Positions 1-12,065 of a stretch of DNA of 64,000 bases are shown here, in pieces. The position numbers were made by a program, and so were the translations under genes. Numbering within the stretch: the stretch's first letter is position 1; every line of letters starts with the position of its first letter. The notes under the pieces are model-generated. The model was not told where the DNA came from. It searched no databases and worked only from the letters and a program-made list of their open reading frames with translations. Location: positions 5,208,001 through 5,272,000 of the forward strand of contig NC_092329.1 of NCBI RefSeq assembly GCF_036785885.1. The letters are read 5' to 3'. This stretch comes from Coffea arabica. Its lineage: Eukaryota > Streptophyta > Magnoliopsida > Gentianales > Rubiaceae.

Positions 1-1243
1 TCCTTTCTTTGCTTTTCACATTTTAATTTCTTTTTTGTTTTCTAGGCTTTCCTTCTTTCTTCAATTTCTTTCTTTTGTTCCTTTATGCACATATTTTATC
101 AAATTTGAGTATTACATGCTTGGTTTTATTTTTTTCTTTTATACTGGTTAAAAACTGTTTTATTTAAGTAGCAAACTCTTAGTTTAATTTGTTATTATTG
201 AAACCACCTTCGATTTTTTAACGGTAAGTTTTCTCTAACTACAAATTTTTACAGAGAGGGTAAATATGACATTTTACTACTTCTATTTAAGTTATGACAT
301 TTTACTACTTCTATTTAAGTATCTTTGACGGGGTTACTTAAAAAGAAGGTACTTGTAATATTACCACACCACAGGCATTTAATGGTAGTTTGGTCAAACC
401 ACAAAGGAGGTAGATGTAATTAACCCTTAAAAATTTGATGGAAATCAATAAGGATTATTCAGACTTTTGGCTATTTCCATTACTTGTAAGTGACCGAAGT
501 TAGTGTGGGGGAGGAATCTGTTATTTGGTCAAATCTCAGGGATCGATTCGTTATTTGGTCAAACCTCAAGGGAGGTAAATGTAATTAACCCTAAAACTTA
601 ACGCCATGCCAGTTGTATTTGAATGCAACATACATGACACTTATCTTGGCGTCCATATATATGAAAAGGATTGCACCAGGACCATAATATGATTATAAGA
701 CCACAGAACAATAATGCTGGCATTCTCACTCTTACCATAGCAAAGCACAAAGGAATCCCATCTACGCAAACCAATAAAGTACACTTGATTTTCATAAAGA
801 CGAGAGGTTTCCAGTTTAAGAACATCAAGCCATGTGATTCTTTCTTTATTCTCACGCCACATCAGTTCCAAAGCGGGGGAAAAAAATTAAAGCTAATGCC
901 ATTACTTAAACTGATAAACAGGAAGGTTGAGAATAGGAACCTCATCATCACAAGAGAAAAAAGCCATTTATGGCCCTAACACCAGCATATTACCTAAAGC
1001 TTTTCCATCCGATACCAGAGTTTAATACGTCACTACCAGACATGACATCTTGCAATGACGTTTTAAAATCAAAACCAAGACAACATATGCACACCTCCAA
1101 AAGACAGTTGAATGGGCACCAAATTCTAATGACGGGTCCAAGTGAAAGATAGAACATGTACAAAACAGCTGACTAACATTACAAGTTGCTGAAAATCAAA
1201 CAGGGACACTTGTCCACCTAAGGTAGTTACAAATTGCCTATTA
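1..1243. other. Intergenic DNA downstream of SCE1, with repeat fragments
   Basis: No convincing coding sequence is seen here. The stretch from about 650 to 1243 is probably the 3' untranslated region and flank of the minus-strand SCE1 gene. Positions 264-321 hold a 29-bp unit repeated twice. Positions 388-428 and 514-596 carry related copies of a motif containing TTTGGTCAAAC followed by GGAGGTAAATGTAATTAACC, which recurs in inverted form near 62265-62345 and so looks like a dispersed repeat. The open frames at 671-979 and 970-1152 have no recognisable domain and are treated as chance. Confidence 0.6.
264..321. repeat. 29-bp tandem repeat, two copies
   Basis: The unit beginning TATGACATTTTACTACTTC occurs at 264-292 and again at 293-321 with no visible differences, indicating a recent local duplication in non-coding DNA. 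Confidence 0.85.
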
Positions 1244-4200
1244 TCAAACAATAGGTGGATATTGCTTGGCCTGCTGCCGAACCCTTCTCTTGTATTCAGC
1301 AGGTTCCTACAAGTGCCATATCGACTTATTTAGTATTTTAGCTCATCACAACACTATCTCAAACCAAAGATCTAATCTTAAGCATGAAAAGCACCTGCAT
1401 ATACATCTGATAGCCCTCAGTTTGTGCTGGATCAGCAGGGTTTGGCTGATCGAGCAGATCCTGGATGCCAACTAGAATTTGCTTCACTGTAATGGCTGGT
1501 CGCCATCCCTAGTAAAAGACAAGTCAAGTCTCCAGGTAATTCATCAATATATAAGAAACCAGTAAAAAAAAATCGAAAAGGTCATAAGCAAGCAGAAAAA
1601 CTACTCACACTATCCTCATTAAGGATCGACAAACACACTGTTCCAGAGGGATAGACATTGGGGTGGAAAAACCCTTGTGGGAACTTGCACTTGGGAGGTT
1701 TGCTGGGGTAATCCTCAGTAAAGTGCATTGTGAGTGGATAGTAGCCACCCTCCCAGTCAGTCTGCAAGAATGAAAAGGTTAGTTCATGCTTCTGTTCCTT
1801 TAGATCTCTATAAAAGCATCACCAAGTGCATGCCAAAGGAAAAAATAAAGCTATCAGAACAAAGGAAAACGGGAACATGCAAATTACATGGATGACAGCT
1901 CCACCAAAATATATCAAGATTAGGGGGAAAAAATGGAAAAGAAAAAAGGTGCAATATATTGCAGTCATTGAAAGCGTGTCTACCACTAACACTTCAACCA
2001 AATTGCAAGAAGACCTTAACAAACACAAACCAGAAAAGTAGTGAACAACAGCTCTGTGTGGATGCCATCAAACTTCAAAGAACATGAGCATGACACAAGT
2101 TTGATAAGCTATAGATTACACTAGCTTAGCCACAAATTTCAGAATTCAGATGACACATCAATAGACATTTATGATTTGATTTCACAGAAAACAAGAGATC
2201 ACGTCATCTTGAAAGTACATATTGACTAGCTGGGACAACATTTTGTTGGATCATTGGGGTGGAAAAACCCCAATTGGGATCGACAAACACACTGTTCCAG
2301 AGGGATAGACATTGGGGTGGAAAAACCCTTGTGGGAACTTGCACTTGGGAAGTTTACTGGGGTAATCCTCAGTAAAGTGCATTGTGAGTGGATAGTAGCC
2401 ACCCTCCCAGTCAGTCTGCAAGAATGAAAAGGTTAGTTCTTGCTTCTGTTCCTTTAGATCTCTATAAAAGCATCACCAAGTGCATGCCAAAGGAAAAAAT
2501 AAAGCTATCAGACCAAAGGGAAACGGGAACATACAAATTACATGGATGACAGCTCCACCAAAATATATCGAGATTAGGTGGAAAAAATGGAAAAGAAAAA
2601 AGGTGCAATATATTGCAGTCATTGAAAGCGTGTCTACCACTAACACTTCAACCAAATTGTAAGAAGACCTTAACAAACACAAACCAGAAAAGTAGTGAAC
2701 AACAGCTCTGTGTGGATGCCATCAAACTTCAAAGAACATGAGCATGACACAAGTTTCATAAGCTATAGATTACACTAGTTTAGCCACAAATTTCAGAACT
2801 CAGACAACACATCAATAGAGATTTATGATTTGATTTCACAGAAAACAAGAGATCATGTCATCTTGAAAGTACATATTGACTAGCTGGGACAACATTTTGT
2901 TGGATCACCCAGGTGAAGCGAACTAATCTAGGGGACCAATAGTATACACTGCTCTAACATGAACTCGAGTACCCGAGATTCATATTACCTTGGGATGCCA
3001 ACTTATTTAATGAACCAATTCATATCACCAATAATACATATAGTGTTGTTTATAGCTTGCCAATGGGCGACAGTTCAACAGAACCTAAAAGTAAATTTTT
3101 TTTTCCCTTTTGCAACATAACAGCGAACTAATCTAGGGGACCAATAGTATACACTGCTCTAACATGAACTCGAGTACCCGAGATTCATATTACCTTGGGA
3201 TGCCAACTTATTTAATGAACCAATTCATATCACCAATAATACATATAGTGTTGTTTATAGCTTGCCAATGGGCGACAGTTCAACAGAACCTAAAAGTAAA
3301 TTTTTTTTTCCCTTTTGCAACATAACAATCACAATTTTCCCATCATTATTTCTACCAGCACCAACCCTCCAACACATATATGATAAAGATGATGATGATG
3401 ATAATAATAATAATAATAATAAGAGGTCATTGCAACTCCTCACTCATGCCTATGAGTTCACTTGGCTGACGTAGGATTTCACCAGTAATAGCTTTCTAAC
3501 CTGCTATATTTGTTGGAAATTGCTTCCTAAGAAGTTCAACTATGGGCAAAAAGGCTGAAAAATCAGAGGAAGAGGTCTGGCAGTATTTCCAAAATTTCCC
3601 TCTGATAGCACTAGCTTTCACCTTCCTCTATCTTTCATCCATTTCTATAACAATTGACAGAAGTTTCTAGTCTAGGATATGCCTATACAATATGTTATGG
3701 TCCTATAGTTAACTTATTAATGCCATAAATGCTTCATAATCACATGCTTCTGATAAAATCACTCAGAATGTTTGTAAAATTCATTGAGATTCCCAAGCTC
3801 AATCTAAAAGATTCCAACATTAGGCATCCTCATTCCATCCAAAAGTGATATACCCACCAAACTTCTCATAGCAAACCCCTAGGGAAATCCCAGATAAGGG
3901 ACGGCACATTTCCCGACTTGAGGCAAATGAAGATTTCCACAGAAACTATATTCCTAAACTTTTGTCACTTTCAGTATCACTAGCTGCACCTCTGATTATA
4001 GGTGGTCTCAAAACTATACTAACCACCGTTTCACCTTTACTATGATGAAGATAATTCTGCTGCCTTAGTGGCTCATCCACTTTTGAGTGCTCGTAAAAAC
4101 AACATGAACCATTTCACTTGTCCTGCCACTTCAGTGCCCTCTGAAAGATCACACAAGCTTTCTCCTAAAGTGTTGGTGTAGATTTTTTTTAAAAAAAAAA

Positions 4201-6034
4201 GGTTGAGGGTATTAGATCAACAATTAAGGATCTAGTTGCAAAGAATTTCATGTCATCAGATTTAAAGGTCAGCCTAGCAAATATAATATTTGTCTCAGCC
4301 ATTTTACTGTTCTTGCCTTAACAAAGAGTTGATGTTCGTAATGATCCAGAAATTTGTTGAAGATTTTTCCACTATCTTCTGCCTCTATTTTTCTTTATAC
4401 TTGCAAAAGCAATCTTTACTTTTTTTTCCTTTGTAATTTATTTTTGAACCTCTTTTCCCAATTTAATTTCCACCTCAGAAGTCCTCCATATGTCCCCTAT
4501 GGCAATCATCCCAACACAAATTTGTTGATTTAGCAGAAATTTTCCATTATGTTGGATGTGAGTACTTCTACATGAAAATGTAATTTTATTTTCACCATAA
4601 CCAAACCATCCAAGATATTACGTAAAATCTATTTCGATCCTTGCATACATATTTCTGAATACTCCGGATACAGAGCAGCAGGAGTTGGTTGTTTTTCACA
4701 TCAGCATTGTCGACCATCCAATCTGTATGTTACTTGTCACACTCTTATTTCCCAAATTGATGGCTATAAGCAATTACTATTTTCCCATTTCCTTCGAATT
4801 TTCAACGCCTACAGACCACATATTTTCTCTCTTTAATGCGTAAAACTGAATGAAAAGACAACATACTAGCTTAGTTAAAGATCTCATTCATATCTAAGCT
4901 GCAACTGGATAAGCACAAGAATTTGTCATTACCTTAAAAGCGCAATACTTTTAAAAAAGAAAACACGATAACAATGCAGATATAAGGCTTACATACGTCA
5001 GATCCTCGTAATGATATGGTAATATTCGAAAGTAGAACCCAAATGTGCTTTACCTAATTACTTTCTAATACTCAAATATTCAACTGTACTCAGCAAATAC
5101 CATATTTTTAAGAGAAACACCTACCATCAGCAACCTCGTAGTTATCACCCATCACGCATTATACCACTGCAGTCGACACCCCATGAAGGAAAGCAAGACT
5201 ACAATTAGCCAAATACAACACATACTACCATTAACACACTCAAAAACAACTCAGCCAAAATCATACATTCGGTGAGAATGCGTGTCTGCTGGAAAAAGTA
5301 CATTCCTAAGTGTTATCACCAAAAAATACTGGAGCAATTCTATCATATATACGCATCAAGACATGAAATATTCAATTTAATTCAACCAATTCCTTGTCTC
5401 ATACTATCACACCACCACAAAAGGTAAAAAAAATCAAAACTTCAAAACCAATAATGCAATTACCTAAAACCCTTAATACAAAAGCACATAAATTTTCTCA
5501 ACCACATCATCTCCTTATAAAATGGAAAGGGCCACGCCACATACAATAAGAAATGTCTCTTTTTTTGGCAGTTTATTTGTATAACTCTATTAAATATTTG
5601 AAGCACAACGAAAAAATCGACACTTGCAAAAGGGAATTCTCAATTCAAAAAGGAAAAGATAAAAATGCAGGAGACTTACCCCAGCCTTCCCAGGGATGGT
5701 GCAATGCCACACCATCAAATTGACGGACCCATCAGCACCGGACTCTGGCTTTGCCACAAAACCCTGCAAAGACATACGTGAGAAAATGAAAAAACGAAAA
5801 CCAATTCTCCTCCTGCAAAGACAAGAAATATTCCTTTCCAAAAACTTCTGCATAGAAAATAATCAAGCACAACGAAAACCCAGTAATATATGCAACAAAC
5901 AAAAAAAATAAAAGAAACGATAAACCCAGCAAAAAAAATTATAGCAAATTGAAAGAGGGACTGACATGCGGATGATTTTTGCGCCAGGCCTTGCGTTCCT
6001 CAGCGAGACGGCCACGGGCTATTCCTCCTGACAT
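1244..6034 (-). CDS. SCE1: SUMO-conjugating enzyme E2 (SCE1/UBC9), five exons
   Basis: Exons on the minus strand are 5966-6034, 5680-5763, 1609-1761, 1395-1508 and 1244-1306, all with GT-AG introns. They join to a 160-residue protein, the same length as Arabidopsis SCE1. It starts [20 protein letters not shown] and ends in QYPPIV. The UBC fold is complete: the HPN motif is at residues 84-86 and the catalytic cysteine is Cys94 in SGTVCLSIL, the residue that takes SUMO from the E1 as a thioester. The exon 3 donor GTGAGT gives the conserved NEDSGWRPAIT junction. The basic N-terminus is the region that contacts SUMO and the E1 in this family. Known role: the single SUMO E2 of plants, acting in nucleus and cytosol in stress signalling. 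Intron 2 (1762-5679) is unusually long and carries two tandem duplications, one with a copied piece of exon 3. Identity and exon borders are close to certain; UTRs were not determined. Confidence 0.97.
1623..2907. repeat. 631-bp tandem duplication including part of SCE1 exon 3
   Basis: Positions 1623-2253 and 2277-2907 are near-identical direct copies with a constant 654-bp offset and no net indel. A 23-bp spacer (2254-2276) itself contains a short third copy of the ATTGGGGTGGAAAAACCC segment. The unit spans most of SCE1 exon 3 and the start of intron 2. A few substitutions separate the copies. Confidence 0.95.
2277..2415 (-). pseudogene. Duplicated, truncated copy of SCE1 exon 3
   Basis: This intronic copy keeps the exon 3 splice acceptor side and codes for [14 protein letters not shown] through GTVCLSI, including the HPN motif and the catalytic cysteine. 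It has one amino-acid change (Pro73 to Leu) and lacks the last few codons and the splice donor. Read onward in frame it passes into spacer sequence and stops after about nine codons (PIGVFPPQ then stop). If a transcript used it as an exon, it would give a truncated E2. It is most likely a non-functional remnant of the tandem duplication. Confidence 0.9.
2917..3326. repeat. 205-bp tandem duplication in SCE1 intron 2
   Basis: Positions 2917-3121 and 3122-3326 are directly adjacent, essentially identical copies, each beginning AGCGAACTAATCTAGGGGAC and ending in a T-run followed by CCCTTTTGCAACATAAC. It lies just downstream of the larger duplication in the same intron, so this intron has been enlarged at least twice. 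Confidence 0.95.
3386..3422. repeat. Compound trinucleotide microsatellite (GAT)n(AAT)n
   Basis: Runs of GAT followed by AAT repeats in SCE1 intron 2, directly after the second copy of the 205-bp duplication. Confidence 0.9.
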
Positions 6035-7305
6035 TTTTTTCTTCCCTCTCCTCTTCTTTCTGGGCTATCCTTTTCTTCTTCTACTTCTCTTTCTCTGACT
6101 CTTCAACCAATTTTATAAGCGGATTATTTCGTCAGTTAGTAATGCGGACAATTGCTTTTTTTAAAATACTAGTTGCTTTTTGTTTTAGTGCTAGGGTAAA
6201 CGACAAGTAAATTAGTATATTTGCTTTTTAAGCCCTTGAGGTTTATATTCTATTGAAATTTCATGCTCTTTAAAGTTTCCTTTTTCTATGCAATGTATCA
6301 TCTAGGAATCTACTTTCTAGTGTAGAGTTGTATAACTACTCCTATTTGCCATCCAAGATTTAATTGACTTATTTAACTTCCAAGATGTAACAATTTTACA
6401 TGGAAAAAATGAAAGTAGATGTGTTGTTTTGATTGGCACCAAAAAATAAAAAAAAAAAACTTTTTTTATAAGAAGAATTTTAAAAAGCTTTTAAATGAAT
6501 AAGATGCTTTTTCATTTATCTTGAATTATTCTTTATTTTCCCATTGAGTCTTTTCTTGTTAACACCAACTTCTATTTTGTAATTAGTCTTGAGTGCTCTT
6601 TTAAATTACTTTACAACTGCAAAATTAAGTAGAATGTGCATCTATTAAAGATAAAAAATATTAAGCATAGTCATGTGTATGTTAAAAAAAAAAAACATAC
6701 AAATTGCAGTGATGCACATGTAGTAAATTAACTTGTGAAACTAATCAGAGTTATTAGTGCATATATTTGCCGATATAGACCACCGCAGAGTAATTTTATA
6801 GTTATACCAAAAAATGGCGAGCAAATCTTAACTAGTTGTTGACTAAACGATGTTAGAAAAAAAAAAAAGAATTGAATATGATGTAATTACCATTCCTTTG
6901 GGTACCTTTAATAGTCTTCTGATAAATTATGTAGATTCAGTACTCCTGAATTTCTTCACTTCTTCTGAGTATTATGTATTCATAAGAACAGAAAAAGTGT
7001 TCGATATGGGATTATTTGAAATATTATTAAATACTTTAATTGTACAACATATAAATGAATTGACGTGACAACCGAAGAAGATAACATCACTTAGTGGACT
7101 AGATCATTTGGAACTTAAAGTGTTTGACCACATTCTTGACATCACTTTACCGGTTAGCATATTTTGCTTGTGATTATAATGGTTCTGTTTAATTTTTCCC
7201 TTTTTTTTCTTTTTTTTTTTTTAAAATTGGGAGATTACTATTCATGCATGAAATTTTTAGGCGAGAGGTGTAACAAGATAATATGAAGATGAGTAATAGA
7301 TCATT

Positions 7306-7489
7306 AAAAACCGTCAAACGGGTAGTTTGCTGATTGGCTCTCTAAATCTTTATTTGGAGATTACCGTTTCAATCCTCGCTTGTTATCATGTGATATACTT
7401 TGGGACGGACTCTGCATCACTGCAAGGAAATTAGTTTGGCGTAAATCAGGATAGCCCTTGCATCAGCAAAGAAAAAAAAAAAAAAAAAG
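7306..7489 (+). mobile_element. Possible tRNA-derived SINE with poly-A tail
   Basis: A sequence with a good Pol III B-box (GTTTCAATCC near 7370) ends in an A-run of about 18 bases at 7471-7488. The flanks GAGTAATAGATCATTA upstream and GAGCAATAAGCCATTA downstream agree at 12 of 16 positions and could be a decayed target-site duplication. The A-box is weak. A chance A-run is the main alternative. Confidence 0.45.
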
Positions 7490-7590
7490 AGCAATAAGCC
7501 ATTAGACCTCATAACTGCACTTTCATGCTTATATTGTCGGGCTTCCAACGGAGAAGGGTGAAAGTTTTGCCAGTAAGCAAGGCATCAAAA

Positions 7591-7679
7591 GGAAGAAACA
7601 CAAATTATTACAAGTTTCGGTAGCTATAAGAAGAGGAAGAAACACAAATTATTACAAGTTTCGGTAGCTATAAGAAATA
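7591..7679. repeat. 44-bp tandem repeat, two copies
   Basis: The unit AGGAAGAAACACAAATTATT continuing to GGTAGCTATAAGAA occurs twice back to back without visible differences. Confidence 0.9.
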
Positions 7680-10600
7680 AAATAGAAAAAAGGGCAAAAA
7701 ACCAAAGATGATGATGACGTAATTGTACGGTCACATTAGCTGGCTAGGTGATGTAATTGATCATCTTTCTGTCTTGATCATCACATGAGTAATATGCCTT
7801 ATGGTTATCAAACCCAAAGGTGGACTAACGAGTTCAGACGTCGCACAATTATATGGCATCACAGATACAATGAAAACGCCTCAAAAAAAAATTTTTTTTT
7901 TTTTAAAAAATTGAGAGGATGTTTGTTCACTTTTCAGGTTAGATATATTTAAAATTAAAAAACAAGGTTAATAGTATCGAATTAAGAGATTAATTTATAT
8001 TAAAACACTATAAATGACTTATATGTGTATGTAACTCTAAAAATTACGTCAGCCTCTGATTTTTTTTTTTCTAAAAATTACATTATTAATAGGAAACTCC
8101 CCAGGGTCGGGTCCATTTCTGAGGAGGACGCACAGCTTAGGATGACAATCCCATTGAGTGTGACTCCATCTTTATCTCATTCAATAACGAGCCAGGATCC
8201 ACTTTATACAAGTCAAATTAGATCCAGACTCTTTTTCCCTTGTCGTAAAAATGAAGTTATACTCAATTTACCCATCATTTTATTATATTTGTATTGTATA
8301 CAACCCCAAATGGGAATGGGCCACAATAGTAACCACTCAGGTATCTGATTATCTTGTTTCGCTCCTGGACGAGTCCATTGGGCTCAGATACGCGAATCTC
8401 AAAATATATTTCTGCATTCAATGGTGGATTCATTTTAAGAAGGCAAGAGACATTTCCCTCTACAAAGAATACGAAAAATGAAAGTTGATTCAGCTGGCAA
8501 GACTGCTTCCTCGATAAAAACGCCTGTCTATGGTCTCATTCGCATACTCGCCATTTACGGTGATAATTAAAGTTGAACCAATCCAAGCTTTTTCCTATAT
8601 AAAAAAAAAAAAAAAAAAAATTCTCATGATCGCCGAAGTCCTGCATGGTGGTTCTTTTGCCTAGGGTATATCGGCATCTAGGGTGTCGGGCTCTACACTA
8701 TTGCAGCAGCATATTGTGTACATTTGAGAAGCTCCACCAATTGCCCCAAGAAGAAGCCCATCGTATAAATTTCAGTTATTAATTCTGTCAGTACTGTCAC
8801 TATGGCTTCATAGGCATTGCAAAGATTTAAACGATTGTTCAGAATAGTAAACTATGATGTATCATTTTTCGCCATTCAGTTATTTTTTTTGCAGATGATA
8901 CACACGAACGTGTTCTAAGAAGTCCTGCGTTAGGAGCTCTCATTTAAACATTTTGTGCCATGCAAGTGGCAAAGCCACTAAACGATTGTGACATTTGCTT
9001 CCTCTTGTGGTCCTTAATCCTTGTGTATGGTTCGGAAATTTACAGCTAGTTCATCATGTTTTAAACGAAACTCATGAACCTTGACCAAAGTTCCTTTTCT
9101 TAGATCGTAGATATTTTGCGAATTCATGAATACATACATCCATTGAACATTCTAGTAATTTTCCCAAGAATAAGATCCAAAGACTAGTAATTTGTACATG
9201 CCTAAAAGCTAAAAGGGGCTCGATCGGAGTAGATTGCACATATTTTTGCACTAACGTGTTTTTCCTCGAGTTTTGACCCCTTGGATAATTAGTACGAAGG
9301 TGCATCTTGGAGCCAGACCCATATGATGACCATTTGCAATAAGGCACATGACATGTCCACAAAACTTTTGATGCCTGGAGATGAATGTAAAGAAAGGTCT
9401 AAAAAGGGGGTTGCAGTTTTGATCCAAAGACAAGGAATGATGGAAGACAAAATCAAAGAACCACAATCGGATTGCATAAATGCTTTGAGAGTGCAAGAGG
9501 GCCACAGCGATATGATTGCGTTGCTACAGACTCTGGCATCGCAAAGGGATAGATATATGTATATGTATATAAATCATTCTTGCTGTGACAAACCATAATC
9601 TATGCCAATGTACTTAGAATTGAGTGCACTGATTAACAGAGCCGCGGTATTGAACCGAAAGGAAATCTTGATTTAATTATGGTACTAATGATTTGATATT
9701 TAGGTAAAATTAAAGAGAGAGTTGGGTTTTGGGAAATGATCAAATGAAAGGAGACAGAAAGATGTAAAAAGAGAGGGATAAGCATAATGCTGGGATGGAA
9801 AGGAGGTGGGGGTGAGCATGTGATGCAAAGTTCCACATGGGGTAGAAACTTAGAAAAAGCGACCAACCACAAGGAAAAAAGCTAGTGAATGACTATATGA
9901 ATGAGGGGGGCAGTGGCCTCTTGCTCTGATTTTGCCAAAAAGCAGAAACCTTATTGGTTAATGAAAGAGTTATGTACATCAATCATGTGGTTTGTCCTCC
10001 GGGTTATGAGAATGAATGCAAGGTAAATTGTACACATGCATTTTGCAAAACGCTGAAAGCTGTAAACATCTCATTGCCAACTAGAAAGGCCCGGCAAAAT
10101 TGGGTAAAGCTGCAGGCTTGAGGATGCAGTAAGGAACCTTTTTGATGAATTGAATGTGGGATTATGCTCTTCACATAGAAAAATGGGTCCAAAGCTTGTA
10201 TTTTTTTATTTTTTTTTTTGTGTGTATATGGTTAGAGGGAGGACGGATGGGCTGGCCTGCAGGATTGTGGGCTTTGAGATAAAAAGTACAAAGTCTAACA
10301 CCACCCCCCCCCCCCCTTTCACCTTCCCCCCTCGATAGGGACCTACTAGTTAATCTTGAAGTCTAGCTTAAACTCTTGCACTTTGTGCTTTTAATCTTCA
10401 ATGACCGACCTCATGTAGGATACAAGGCCATGTGGCATAAGGAATGAATAATTAGAAGATTCAATCACCTGTCTTTATTGTATTGGCCTTTTCTGAGGAA
10501 GTAGTAGTAACAACAAACAAAAGCACTTGAAACCCAAGTACCAGAAGAAGAAAAAGGCTGATGAACAATTGCATTTCTTTCACTACAGTTATTTTACTCA

Positions 10601-10712
10601 AGTTGGGATGTTTTGTGTCATTTTTCTGTAGGCCAAATGCTGACGCACTAACCACAACGCACTAGGTGGCTGCACGAGGAAAAAGGTAGAAAAAATTTAC
10701 CTAACCAACTTC

Positions 10713-10716
<4 letters not shown>

Positions 10717-10747
<31 letters not shown>
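10717..10747. repeat. (AT)n microsatellite
   Basis: About 15 AT units in intergenic DNA. A similar, shorter run lies at 11278-11304. Confidence 0.95.
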
Positions 10748-10749
<2 letters not shown>

Positions 10750-12029
10750 CAAAACTAGATCCGAAGACACGATTGAAGAAAAATGTGCAGAGTGGGGTCT
10801 TTGCAGTCGTAGTTACTTGGTTTGCATCCAACTCCAAGCTAACGGTAGGATTTGGAAAATCCAGTGAGCGGAGGGAGCGTTAGGTCGAGAAAAGGAAAGC
10901 TGAGGTTGAGATCATTTCCATCAGCCCTCCCAATTCTTTCTTCTACATGAAGGAGCTGGTAAACTGCAAGATTTGGCCCCCTGTTTGTGGGGGCAATTTG
11001 CTTAGCTTGCAGTCTACCACAAAAATCCTGAAGAAAAGGTCATTCATAAAAAAATGGCAGTTTCCGAAGCAACTTCTTCTGTACTTGTTTGAAACAAAAG
11101 TCTTCCTTCCGGCTTATGCATAATGCAGTATCACATTGTTCAAACTTTCAAAGGGTGCTTGTCTTTTGCCCAATTCTTATAGCTGACGTTTATGTATAAA
11201 ATATTGTTGGTTGCTTGAGGTTTTCAAACATCATCGTTTTCCTTGTTATGGTACAGAATCCTAATTAAACTAAACTGTATATATATATATATATATATAT
11301 ATATTATGTCATCTTTAAGCTTGTTCCATTAGAGAAGAAAATGACTTATTTATCCAAGTACTCAAAAACGCCTTCTAACGTATAAACTAATTCTATCTGT
11401 TTTATCAGTACTCTAAACACAGTTGGGATCTTTTGTGCCACTACTCGGTGCCAAATCCAGTATCAATCCCATTAATCATGTGATGGTAGAAGAAATTTAA
11501 ATAAACAACATATGACAAATTAAATAAATAGGACACTTGGCATAAATATAGAAGTAGCACTGAATTACCATTGCAAAAGTGGCACTGAGGATCCCGTGTG
11601 CTCTAAACACGGGAAGATAGCATAATTACAATAGAGAATGAACTATAAGATTAGTAGTATTCCTCAAAATGTGCAAGATTTTTGTATACTATACAAAACT
11701 AGCAAAAGCTGCATGCATGTTGCAAAATTGAAGGGTTTTAATTAACGACTATAAACCTGTGAAACTAAGACATTATTGTGAATATTCCATATTCTTGACA
11801 CCAACAAGTTACACCGACCAGTAGTGATTAATCTAGTAAAGTCGTAAGGTGAGCATCTTTTCTTTAGTTTTTATTATATCTCTTTCGGTTGTCAACCACA
11901 AATAAATACAGCTGCCTAATTGACCAGAAGCTTTTGGCCTGGCAATAAAGAAGCTCCTCTGCAAGTATGGACCACCCAAATACGAATAGGATTAGTCAAG
12001 TACTACTACTACTGCATAAATACAACCCC

Positions 12030-12065
<36 letters not shown>
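12030..12065. repeat. (AC)n(AT)n compound microsatellite
   Basis: An AC run passes directly into an AT run in intergenic DNA. Confidence 0.95.

Noticed and set aside
8351-8400. Hammerhead-ribozyme-like hairpin GGACGAGTCC
   Set aside because: The conserved CTGATGA and GAAA core elements are missing on both strands.
8025-8481. Two overlapping open frames of 107 and 76 codons
   Set aside because: No conserved motif, no neighbouring exons with matching splice sites, and no match to transposon proteins I know.
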